This document shows positions 15,649 to 23,324 of a stretch of 64,000 nucleotides of DNA, one piece after another. The notes below the pieces were generated by a model. The model saw only the letters and a program-made list of their open reading frames with translations. It was not told the origin of the DNA and did not search any database. The stretch is taken from positions 1 through 64,000 of the forward strand of contig CAKUTF010000004.1 of assembly GCA_934691725.1 (NCBI GenBank), written 5' to 3'. Within the stretch, counting starts at the first letter, position 1, and each line of letters begins with the position of its first letter. Position numbers and translations under genes: made by a program. The stretch comes from an uncultured Fibrobacter sp. Lineage in GTDB: Bacteria; Fibrobacterota; Fibrobacteria; Fibrobacterales; Fibrobacteraceae.

Positions 15649-16179
15649 ATGTGCAAGAGAATCATGAAAGCCGAGACAAGCACTACTGGTGATGTGCCTT
15701 TCTTTAAGATTGGAACATTCGGCAAAGAGCCTGATGCCTATATTTCCAGAGAGAAATTTGAGGAATATAAAGCAACCTATGCTTATCCGAGGAAAGGCGA
15801 CATTTTGATTTCTGCCGCTGGTACAATCGGCAGAACAGTTATTTTTAACGGAGAAGATGCTTACTATCAGGACTCCAACATTGTTTGGATTGCGAATGAT
15901 GAGAGCGTTGTTCTAAACCGCTATCTATATTATTACTACCAACTGCAACCGTGGAATGTCTCCACCGGCGGGACAATCGCAAGGCTATACAACGATGATA
16001 TCAGTAAGGCGAGGATTACCGTCCCGACCATTGAAGAACAGAAACGTATCGTTTCTATCCTAGACCGCTTTGAAAGTCTCTGCAACGACATTTCCGCAGG
16101 GCTTCCCGCAGAAATCAAAATGCGCAGAAAGCAGTACGAGTTTTACAGGGATAAATTGCTGGCGTTCAAGCCGGTTTAA
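15649..16179 (+). CDS. HsdS third recognition-domain segment, out of frame with hsdS
   Basis: The frame from the first ATG gives 176 residues, but the homology begins upstream: codons from 15568 read EYSALIRQCQYVFGYVCIELG and run without a stop into MCKRIMKAET. The segment is a complete HsdS recognition domain (FFKIGTFGKEPDAYISREKF, ILISAAGTIGRTVIF) followed by a coiled coil ending in MRRKQYEFYRDKLL, the third copy of that motif in the locus. Alone it would be a half-size specificity subunit; fused through the GACA tract it would extend HsdS to about 609 residues with three recognition domains. It may be a silent reservoir for domain exchange, a phase-off extension, or a decaying duplicate. 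Confidence 0.8.
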   Translation: MCKRIMKAETSTTGDVPFFKIGTFGKEPDAYISREKFEEYKATYAYPRKGDILISAAGTIGRTVIFNGEDAYYQDSNIVWIANDESVVLNRYLYYYYQLQPWNVSTGGTIARLYNDDISKARITVPTIEEQKRIVSILDRFESLCNDISAGLPAEIKMRRKQYEFYRDKLLAFKPV

Positions 16180-16227
16180 GAGGAGCCATGCAGGGAAAAT
16201 TTATATATTTAAATCGGAGGTATCGGC

Positions 16228-16392
16228 ATGACGATTAACACGGTCAAAGAAACTTTGCGTTCGATAAAGGAGATGGATCGGTCCAAGTCCGCCGCCATTG
16301 CCCGTTTGCAAAAGGCGGGCATTCTTACGAAGTCCGGTAAAATGACAGCCCTGTACCGCAGATGCATCAAGGCGCAGTCACTCAAGGGATAG
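16228..16392 (+). CDS. Small antitoxin-like protein, 54 residues
   Basis: MTINTVKETLRSIKEMDRSK begins a basic, mostly helical protein whose C-terminal half (AAIARLQKAGILTKSGKMT) resembles small proteins often encoded directly before GFHGC-type partners; that recollection is from family knowledge and not searched. GGAGG lies 7 bases before the ATG, the strongest ribosome binding site of the locus. TATATATTTA at 16202-16211 could be a private promoter. Only 4 bases separate its stop from the next gene. The placement, size and coupling are those of an antitoxin in front of a toxin, but no DNA-binding motif is certain. Confidence 0.6.
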   Translation: MTINTVKETLRSIKEMDRSKSAAIARLQKAGILTKSGKMTALYRRCIKAQSLKG

Positions 16393-16396
16393 GTCA

Positions 16397-16858
16397 ATGG
16401 ACGACATATACCTTGACCGTCCAAATCTATATATCGGATTTCATGGGTGTGAGAAGAAAACGGGAATGGAGCTGCTTCTTCACCCTAGCCGAATTCATCT
16501 GAGCGAACATGATTATGAATGGCTAGGGCATGGATTCTATGTCTGGGAAAACAACTTGGACAGAGCTTTGGACTGGGCGACCAATCATTATCCAAAGTTT
16601 AAGGACCCCTTCGCTATCGGCGTTGTCTATACACTCGAAAAATGCCTAGACTTGACGGATAAGCATTTTATTGAATTGCTTTCTAAAGATTTTCCTGAAT
16701 TTGTTAACGACTTGAACTCTTTGGGGACACCCGTTCCGCAAAACACGGATCTTAGGGGAAAACCGAATCCGGGAACGCAGTTTGGGGATAAAAACCATAT
16801 CCAGGTTTGTATTCGCAATAAAGGCTGTATCAAGTTTTTTTTTTTGCCTCGACTATAA
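16397..16858 (+). CDS. Putative ADP-ribosyltransferase-like (toxin-type) protein
   Basis: 153 residues. The pattern YIGFHGCEK near residue 12, then WLGHGFYVWENNLDRALDWA near 47-66, recalls the H and Y/GxGFY elements of ADP-ribosyltransferase-fold proteins; the conserved C-terminal block is KNHIQVCIRNKGCIK. The catalytic chemistry cannot be read with certainty. The gene is coupled to the small protein before it and ends 6 bases before hsdR, so the pair sits inside the restriction operon between hsdS and hsdR. An 11-T run lies near the end of the coding sequence and encodes FFF; a length change there would alter only the last few residues. Confidence 0.55.
   Translation: MDDIYLDRPNLYIGFHGCEKKTGMELLLHPSRIHLSEHDYEWLGHGFYVWENNLDRALDWATNHYPKFKDPFAIGVVYTLEKCLDLTDKHFIELLSKDFPEFVNDLNSLGTPVPQNTDLRGKPNPGTQFGDKNHIQVCIRNKGCIKFFFLPRL
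16835..16845 (+). repeat. Homopolymer of 11 T
   Basis: The run lies within the last codons of the ADP-ribosyltransferase-like gene, 20 bases before the hsdR start. It is the longest homopolymer I noticed in the window and a possible slippage site. Confidence 0.8.
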
Positions 16859-16864
16859 AATTCT

Positions 16865-19800
16865 ATGCAGTATAAAACCATTGCCGCCAGCAACGAGAGT
16901 ACCGTTGTCGCTGAATATACGCCGGAAAGCGCACGCTCTGACAGCTTCCAGAGCGAAGCCGCTCTTGAAAAGGAGTTCATCCGGCTGCTCTGTGAACAAG
17001 GATATGAGAATCTTTCTGTTCACGATGAAAGCGGCTTGATTACCAACCTGCGGCGGCAGCTCACGCTTTTGAACGACTTCACCTTTACTGACAGCGAGTG
17101 GAAACGCTTCTTCACGGAAACGCTTGCCAACGCTAACGAGGGCATCGCCCATAAGAGCCGCACCATTCAGACCGACCATGTAAAGGTGCTCCGCCGGGAT
17201 GATGGAACTTCCAAGAACATTCAGCTCATAGACAAAAAGAACGTTCACAACAACCGCTTACAGGTCATCAATCAGTATGAGGAAACTGAGGGCAACCATG
17301 ATACCCGCTACGATGTGACCATTTTGGTGAACGGTTTGCCCCTTGTCCATGTGGAGCTGAAACGCCGGGGCGTTGCCATCCGGGAAGCCTTTAACCAGAT
17401 TAAACGCTACCAGAGAGATAGCTTTTGGGCGGCAAGCGGGCTGTATGAGTATGTGCAGATTTTCGTTATCTCCAATGGAACGCACACCAAGTATTATTCC
17501 AACACCACCAGAAGCAGCCATATCAAGGAAATGGGCGAATCTGCAAAGCAGAAATCGAAGAAAACGAGCAACAGCTTTGAATTTACTTCCTTCTGGGCAG
17601 ACGGCAACAACAAGGTTATCGCAGACCTGATTGATTTTACCAAAACATTCCTCGCCAAGCACACCATTCTGAATGTGCTGACGAAGTATTGCGTTTTCAC
17701 AACGGAAGAAATTCTGATGGTCATGCGTCCCTATCAGATTGCGGCAACAGAGCGCATCTTAAATCGCATCGAAATTTCCACCAATTACAAAAAGACCGGA
17801 ACGATTGACGCAGGCGGCTATATCTGGCATACCACAGGAAGCGGAAAAACGCTGACTTCTTTCAAGACCGCACAGCTTGCATCCGCACTTCCCTATGTGG
17901 ACAAGGTTCTGTTCGTGGTCGATAGAAAAGACCTGGACTATCAGACTATGAAGGAGTATGACCGCTTTGAAAAAGGCTCTGCCAACAGCAACGCTTCCAC
18001 AAGGATATTGCAGCGGCAGCTTGAGGACAGGGACGAAAAAGGCGGCTATCATCCGTATAAAATCATCATCACGACCATCCAGAAGCTGGACAACTTCGTG
18101 ACCAAGAACAAAGGACATGAGGTATTCAACAAGCATTGCGTTATCATCTTTGACGAGTGCCACCGCAGTCAATTCGGAGATATGCACGCCAAGATCGTTA
18201 AGGCATTCAGGAAATATCACCTGTTCGGTTTTACCGGCACGCCGATTTTTGCCGCCAATGCAGGAAAAGGCAAGCACATGGAATTGCTGACCACGCCGCA
18301 GACTTTTGGCGATCAGCTCCACACCTACACCATCGTGGACGCTATCAATGACGACAATGTGCTTCCGTTCCGTATCGACTATGTGAACACGGTCAAGGAA
18401 AAAGAAAACATCCAGGACAAGAATGTTTCAGCAATCGACATGGAACGGGCGATGGGAGCGCCAGAGCGTATTCGGGAAATCGTCAAGTACACGCTGGAGC
18501 ATTTCGACAAAAAAACCAAACGCAACAGTTTCTATTCTTTGAAGGGCAAGCGTATGGCGGGCTTCAACGCCATGTTCGCTGTCAGCTCCATTCCTATGGC
18601 AATGAAGTATTATAAGGAGTTCCAGAGACAGCTTGCGGAGAGCCACCGTCAATTTACGATTGCCACGATTTTCAGCTACGCCGCAAACGAGGAAGACCCG
18701 GAAGACCTGTCTGCCGGACAGGCAGGTGTTCTGCAAGAAGAAGGCTTCGACACCGATGCCCTTGACCAGACTTCCCGTGACTTCCTTGAAAGCGCAATCC
18801 AGGATTACAATGCAGCGTTCAACACGAACTTTGATACGTCCTCTGATAAGTTCCAGAACTACTACAAGGATTTGTCTATGCGAGTGAAGAACCGGGAAGT
18901 GGATTTGCTGATTGTCGTGAATATGTTCCTCACAGGCTTCGATGCGACAACGCTCAACACCTTGTGGGTGGACAAAAATCTGAAAATGCATGGGCTGATA
19001 CAAGCCTATTCCAGAACCAACCGTATTCTGAACTCCGTCAAGACCTACGGAAACATTGTCTGCTTCCGTGATTTGCAGAAGGCTACGGATGATGCAATCG
19101 CCCTCTTTGGAGATAAGAACGCAAGCGGCATTGTGCTTCTAAAGAGCTTCAATGATTACTGGAACGGCTACGAGGATAATGACGGCAAATATCATCCCGG
19201 CTATGTGGATTTGCTTGAAAAACTGGAAGCTGAATATCCTCTTGGCACCCAAATTGTCGGAGAACAGGCAGAGAAAGATTTTATCAGATTGTTTGGCACT
19301 ATCCTCAGCATGAGAAATATTCTCTCGTCCTTTGACCAGTTTGAGGAAATGGACAGTATCGCCGCAAGGGATTTACAGAATTATCAGAGCATCTATCTTG
19401 ACCTCTACGATAAGTACCGCAAAAAGGGCGATGCAGAAAAGGAAGATATTACGGACGATATTGAATTTGAAATCGAGCTTATCAAGCAGGTGGAAATCAA
19501 TATCGACTACATACTGATGTTGGTTGAGAAATACCATGACGGAAACTGCGAGGACAAGGAAATCCTTGCTTCCATCCGCAAGACGGTTGACGCAAGTATG
19601 CAGCTCCGCAGCAAGAAAGAGCTTATCGAAGCATTCATTAGCCAGGTCAATGTGGATACGCAGGTTACTGACGATTGGCGCAGATTTGTTCTGGAGCAAG
19701 AGGAAAGCGACCTGACCGAAATCATCACGACCGAAAAGCTCAAAAATGAGGAAACGCGCAAATTCGTTGCGAATGCGTTCCGTGATGGGGCATTGAAAAC

Positions 19801-20038
19801 TACAGGAACAGAGATTGACAAGCTTATGCCCCCTGTATCCCGCTTCGGCGGTGGCGGCAGAGCCAAAAAGAAGCAGGGCATCATTGAAAAGCTGAAAGCG
19901 TTCTTTGAGAAATACTTCGGTATTGGTGTACATTCCTCGTTCTTGCCGCCAAACGAAAACGCAAATGAAAACCGAATTTCGCATTTGATGGCCGCCGAGT
20001 CCCACCTGCATTATGCGGAAACAACTGCCAATGACTAA
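16865..20038 (+). CDS. hsdR: Type I restriction enzyme R subunit HsdR
   Basis: 1057 residues: the translocase and nuclease subunit. The N-terminal nuclease domain carries RYDVTILVNGLPLVHVELKR near residues 145-165 (the D and ExK residues). The superfamily 2 helicase follows with TTGSGKT near residue 325, DECHRSQ near 430 and GFTGTPIF near 457, then VVNMFLTGFDA and YSRTNRILNS as later helicase motifs, and a C-terminal helical region. The ATG at 16865 has no clear ribosome binding site; the frame is open from just after the preceding stop, so coupling is likely. The last 50 or so residues (LPPNENANENRISHL...) look appended and overlap the phosphatase gene. Confidence 0.95.
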   Translation: MQYKTIAASNESTVVAEYTPESARSDSFQSEAALEKEFIRLLCEQGYENLSVHDESGLITNLRRQLTLLNDFTFTDSEWKRFFTETLANANEGIAHKSRTIQTDHVKVLRRDDGTSKNIQLIDKKNVHNNRLQVINQYEETEGNHDTRYDVTILVNGLPLVHVELKRRGVAIREAFNQIKRYQRDSFWAASGLYEYVQIFVISNGTHTKYYSNTTRSSHIKEMGESAKQKSKKTSNSFEFTSFWADGNNKVIADLIDFTKTFLAKHTILNVLTKYCVFTTEEILMVMRPYQIAATERILNRIEISTNYKKTGTIDAGGYIWHTTGSGKTLTSFKTAQLASALPYVDKVLFVVDRKDLDYQTMKEYDRFEKGSANSNASTRILQRQLEDRDEKGGYHPYKIIITTIQKLDNFVTKNKGHEVFNKHCVIIFDECHRSQFGDMHAKIVKAFRKYHLFGFTGTPIFAANAGKGKHMELLTTPQTFGDQLHTYTIVDAINDDNVLPFRIDYVNTVKEKENIQDKNVSAIDMERAMGAPERIREIVKYTLEHFDKKTKRNSFYSLKGKRMAGFNAMFAVSSIPMAMKYYKEFQRQLAESHRQFTIATIFSYAANEEDPEDLSAGQAGVLQEEGFDTDALDQTSRDFLESAIQDYNAAFNTNFDTSSDKFQNYYKDLSMRVKNREVDLLIVVNMFLTGFDATTLNTLWVDKNLKMHGLIQAYSRTNRILNSVKTYGNIVCFRDLQKATDDAIALFGDKNASGIVLLKSFNDYWNGYEDNDGKYHPGYVDLLEKLEAEYPLGTQIVGEQAEKDFIRLFGTILSMRNILSSFDQFEEMDSIAARDLQNYQSIYLDLYDKYRKKGDAEKEDITDDIEFEIELIKQVEINIDYILMLVEKYHDGNCEDKEILASIRKTVDASMQLRSKKELIEAFISQVNVDTQVTDDWRRFVLEQEESDLTEIITTEKLKNEETRKFVANAFRDGALKTTGTEIDKLMPPVSRFGGGGRAKKKQGIIEKLKAFFEKYFGIGVHSSFLPPNENANENRISHLMAAESHLHYAETTAND

Positions 20039-20525
20039 AATTCTCTTCGTCTGCCACGGAAATATCTGCCGCAGCCCGATGGCGGAATTTATCATGAAAC
20101 GGCTCGTCAAGAAAGCCGGTCGGCAAGACGAATTCTTCATCGAAAGCGCAGCGACAAGCTCCGAGGAAATCGGAAACCCCGTCTATCCTCCTGCAAGGCG
20201 AATCCTTAAAAGCCACGGCATCGACCCGAAAGGAAAAACAGCAAGGCAGATGACCGCCCGCGACTTCGACACGTTTGACTACATCGTGCTGATGGACAAG
20301 AACAACCTGAGGAACCTGCGAAGCATCTTGCCCCAAAAAGTTTACGACAAGGAATGTCTTCCAAAAATGAACGAGCCTTTTTCCCGGCGGCTGCAAAAAA
20401 TTTCGCTTCTGCTCGATTATACGGAAACGCCACGCGATGTCGCGGACCCTTGGTACACCGGCGATTTCGAAACGACCTGGAACGACATTCTAGACGGCTG
20501 CAAACATTTTCTCGCCATTCTATAA
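20031..20525 (+). CDS. Low-molecular-weight protein tyrosine phosphatase
   Basis: 164 residues. The phosphate loop VCHGNICRSP at residues 7-16 is the CX5R signature (Cys8, Arg14) and is at the extreme N-terminus as in the family. The general-acid segment DPWYTGDF is present near the C-terminus. The ATG at 20031 lies inside the last codons of hsdR (ATGACTAA), an 8-base overlap. It may thus ride on the restriction operon transcript, although its composition matches core genes rather than the island. It may originally be a host gene into which the operon was inserted. Substrates are unknown; such enzymes can act on tyrosine kinases of capsule export or be related to arsenate reductases. Confidence 0.9.
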   Translation: MTKILFVCHGNICRSPMAEFIMKRLVKKAGRQDEFFIESAATSSEEIGNPVYPPARRILKSHGIDPKGKTARQMTARDFDTFDYIVLMDKNNLRNLRSILPQKVYDKECLPKMNEPFSRRLQKISLLLDYTETPRDVADPWYTGDFETTWNDILDGCKHFLAIL

Positions 20526-20615
20526 GTTATAGATAAAAACTATAACCAAATATCAAAAAACAGTATTGGACAAAACGCCCGAAGCGTTCTAATTTATAGC
20601 GCGTAAACAATCAAC

Positions 20616-20627
20616 GGCGAAAACGCC
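20616..20627 (+). promoter_or_regulatory. Small hairpin next to the metY ribosome binding site
   Basis: GGCG-AAAA-CGCC ends 1 base before AAGGAG (20628-20633). A second weak hairpin (AACGC/GCGTT) lies near 20573-20588. I see no S-adenosylmethionine riboswitch core in 20526-20641. Confidence 0.3.
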
Positions 20628-20641
20628 AAGGAGAATTAACC

Positions 20642-21934
20642 ATGACGATTCCAAACAAGAAATACCGTTTTGAAACGCTCCAGCTCCATGTCGGCCAGGA
20701 AACGGCTGATCCGGTCACCGATTCCCGCGCCGTTCCCATCTACGCGACAACCTCTTATGTTTTCCACAATGCGCAGCACGCCGCCGACCGGTTCGGCCTC
20801 CGCGATGCGGGAAACATCTACGGACGCCTGACCAATTCCACCCAGGGAGTCTTTGAACAGCGCATCGCCGCTCTGGAAGGCGGAACTTCGGGGCTTGCCG
20901 TTGCAAGCGGTGCCGCCGCGATTACTTACACCATCGAAGCCTTGGCACAGGCAGGAGACCACATCGTCGCACAGAAGACGATTTACGGCGGAACCTCGAA
21001 CCTGCTTGAACACACGCTTCCCCAGTTCGGAATCCAGACAACTTTCGTCGATGCGCATAACCTGCAGGAACTCGAAAAGGCCATTCAGGAAAACACGAAA
21101 GCGGTCTATATCGAAACGCTGGGAAATCCCAATTCCGATATTCCCGACATCGATGCGATTGCGGAAATCGCCCACAGGCACGGTCTCCCGCTCGTCGTCG
21201 ATAATACGTTCGGAACGCCTTATCTGATCCGTCCGATTGAACACGGCGCAGACATCGTCGTCCACTCGGCGACAAAGTTTATCGGCGGACACGGCACGAC
21301 TCTCGGCGGAGTCATCGTCGAATCCGGAAAATTCGACTGGAAAAAATCCGGCAAGTACGCTCCCATCGCAGCGCCCAATCCGAGCTACCACGGGATTTCC
21401 TTTGCGGATGCGGTAGGCCCGGCAGCGTTTACGACATATATCCGCGCGATTCTCCTCCGCGATGAAGGTGCGACGATTTCCCCGTTTGCGGCATTCCTCC
21501 TCTTGCAGGGAACCGAAACGCTTTCGCTCCGGCTTGACCGCCACATCGAAAACACGAAAAAGGTCGTCGAATTCCTCGTGCACCATCCGAAAGTGGAAAA
21601 GGTGAACCACCCGTCACTCCCCGATCATCCGGATCACGCCCTCTACCAGAAATACTTCCCGAACGGTGGAGCGTCCATTTTTACGTTCGAAGTCAAGGGC
21701 GGGCAAAAGGAAGCGTTCCGCTTTATCGACAGCCTCGAAATTTTCTCCCTGCTTGCGAACGTCGCCGACGTCAAGAGCCTTGTCATCCACCCGGCATCTA
21801 CGACGCATTCCCAGCTGACCGAAGCCGAGCTTCTCGACCAGGGAATCAAGCCGAACACGATTCGCCTTTCGATTGGAACGGAAAATGCCGAAGACATCAT
21901 CGAGGACCTTTCGCAGGCGCTCGACAAAATCTAA
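20642..21934 (+). CDS. metY: O-acetylhomoserine aminocarboxypropyltransferase (sulfhydrylase)
   Basis: Pyridoxal-phosphate enzyme of the Cys/Met metabolism family, 430 residues, the longer length typical of O-acetylhomoserine sulfhydrylases, which add sulfide to O-acetylhomoserine to give homocysteine. Seen: FETLQLHVGQETADP at the N-terminus, the AALEGG and GSAAA-like phosphate-binding stretch (AVASGAAAITY), VVDNTFGTPYLIRP, and the SATKFIGGHGTT motif whose lysine near residue 211 binds the cofactor. AAGGAG precedes the ATG. It is a single-gene unit ended by a strong terminator. A cystathionine gamma-synthase is less likely because of the length and the insertions. Confidence 0.92.
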   Translation: MTIPNKKYRFETLQLHVGQETADPVTDSRAVPIYATTSYVFHNAQHAADRFGLRDAGNIYGRLTNSTQGVFEQRIAALEGGTSGLAVASGAAAITYTIEALAQAGDHIVAQKTIYGGTSNLLEHTLPQFGIQTTFVDAHNLQELEKAIQENTKAVYIETLGNPNSDIPDIDAIAEIAHRHGLPLVVDNTFGTPYLIRPIEHGADIVVHSATKFIGGHGTTLGGVIVESGKFDWKKSGKYAPIAAPNPSYHGISFADAVGPAAFTTYIRAILLRDEGATISPFAAFLLLQGTETLSLRLDRHIENTKKVVEFLVHHPKVEKVNHPSLPDHPDHALYQKYFPNGGASIFTFEVKGGQKEAFRFIDSLEIFSLLANVADVKSLVIHPASTTHSQLTEAELLDQGIKPNTIRLSIGTENAEDIIEDLSQALDKI

Positions 21935-21956
21935 CCGGAACTTTTAAAAACGCAAC

Positions 21957-21984
21957 CGAACGCACGGCAGTGCGTTCGTTTTTG
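21957..21984 (+). terminator. Rho-independent terminator of metY
   Basis: A 9-base perfect stem CGAACGCAC/GTGCGTTCG with a GGCA loop is followed directly by TTTTT. Confidence 0.88.
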
Positions 21985-21999
21985 CTTTGATGATTTTTA

Positions 22000-23229
22000 T
22001 CAATCCTTGAGGCAGCGGACGGAAATCATCATTCCGTACATTGAAGATTTAGTCAAATATGAAGTATAGGAGGCATTCATGTCGGAGATAGCCACAGCCA
22101 TGAAATCTTCAGCTTGAGCATCTTTGGATGAAGAATGAAATAAAGTGTGCGAATAATAGACTGGATTAGCATAAACCTTTGCCAAAACAGCCCCAAAACC
22201 ATATTTATCATTGCCACCCAAAGCCCTGGACACTAGAGTTTTAGAAACATTCTCATCATAGTCTCCAGACGATACGTGAACGATGGAATCTTTCAGCTCG
22301 CTGGCAACAAAATCCAGCAATTGAATCCATTCCGTCGTATCCGGCAAGTGCCATCCTTCCGGGCAAATCCCGCGAACCGCGGCAGTATCCACGCACACTG
22401 TATCACCAGAACCGCATCCCTTGCCGGTTTCTCCATATACGGCAGCCGAATCCATCGCAGACGACCACAAATAGATACGACCGAATTTGTCGCAGTTTTC
22501 TTCCGAACCATCCGCACACGAGCTTCCTTGCCCTGCGGTATATCCCAAATTCAGGTTTTCCGCCATCCAGGTCTGCTCGCCGATTTGAACCGAGCGATAA
22601 GCCTGTCCGTCACGGGCATCGGTAAACACTTCATAATCGATATCCGGATTCATGTCCTTCCAGGCAAGCGCCTTGTTCTTATAGACCTTTTTATCATAGC
22701 AGACATCCTTCCCGACCGAATAGATTTCTGAGCCGCACTTGGCATAGACCGTATTTTCGTAACAGAATTCGGAATCCGTCTTGTAGGGAACGTCACCGCA
22801 GAGCGCGATGTGGAAAGTCGTCGAATCGTCGCCGCAGACCTGCACAAGCGTTCCGTCTTCGCCATCGAAAAGTTTACAGCCGGAAGTCTTTTCGTTTAAA
22901 ATCGCCCCGACCGAATCTCCGTCGCAGACGATTTTGAATCCCGAACTGTCCGAAAGCTCTTTCACTTCGCACGAAGATTTTTCTCCGCTTGCCGGCAAAA
23001 GCTTCTTCCAGGCGGAATCCGCGCAGATGTAAGCGGTATTTTCATCGGAAACGAAAACCGTCTTGCCGAAATCTTCCGGCACGCATTTTCCGAGCGAGTC
23101 CGCGGACGCTATGATTTCCAAACCGGAAGTCTCCTGAGTCACCTCGGTCACCTTGGTCACGTCATCGCCGCAAGCGAAAAACAGCATTGCGGAAGAAAGT
23201 CCGAGCAGGGATCGTTTGAATGTTCTCAT
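22000..23229 (-). CDS. FISUMP-domain lipoprotein 1
   Basis: 409 residues. A signal peptide with the lipobox FFACG is followed by GDDVTKVTEVTQETSGLE and a Cys-rich middle (about 50-200). The C-terminal FISUMP domain (TIGR02145-like) starts at DARDGQAYRSVQIGEQTWMA and contains WHLPDTTEW and an ISVRC close. The domain is a Fibrobacter-type expansion of unknown function, probably exposed on the outer membrane. AAGGAG precedes the ATG at 23229. It is the most diverged of three tandem paralogues: the usual SGWNDYEG...GSDAFGFG part is reshaped, and the collagen-like stretch is absent. Confidence 0.85.
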   Translation of the reverse strand: MRTFKRSLLGLSSAMLFFACGDDVTKVTEVTQETSGLEIIASADSLGKCVPEDFGKTVFVSDENTAYICADSAWKKLLPASGEKSSCEVKELSDSSGFKIVCDGDSVGAILNEKTSGCKLFDGEDGTLVQVCGDDSTTFHIALCGDVPYKTDSEFCYENTVYAKCGSEIYSVGKDVCYDKKVYKNKALAWKDMNPDIDYEVFTDARDGQAYRSVQIGEQTWMAENLNLGYTAGQGSSCADGSEENCDKFGRIYLWSSAMDSAAVYGETGKGCGSGDTVCVDTAAVRGICPEGWHLPDTTEWIQLLDFVASELKDSIVHVSSGDYDENVSKTLVSRALGGNDKYGFGAVLAKVYANPVYYSHTLFHSSSKDAQAEDFMAVAISDMNASYTSYLTKSSMYGMMISVRCLKD

Positions 23230-23324
23230 CTAGATTACTCCTTTTGAAGATTGAGTTGAAAACTTTAAATGGTCGATTGGCTTAGCTATTTCCTGATTCC
23301 TGTTAACTTTCAGCTAAGCTCTGG
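23230..23324. repeat. Repetitive spacer between FISUMP genes 1 and 2
   Basis: It contains TTAGCTATTTCCTGATTCCT and CTAAGCTCTGGCTAGTCCTT, matching the next spacer and the start-of-window repeats in style. The shared part runs into the 3' end of the upstream paralogue, so it duplicated with the gene. Confidence 0.55.

Noticed and set aside
20526..20641. S-adenosylmethionine riboswitch before metY
   Set aside because: Only small hairpins are present in about 115 bases; no conserved riboswitch core could be recognised.
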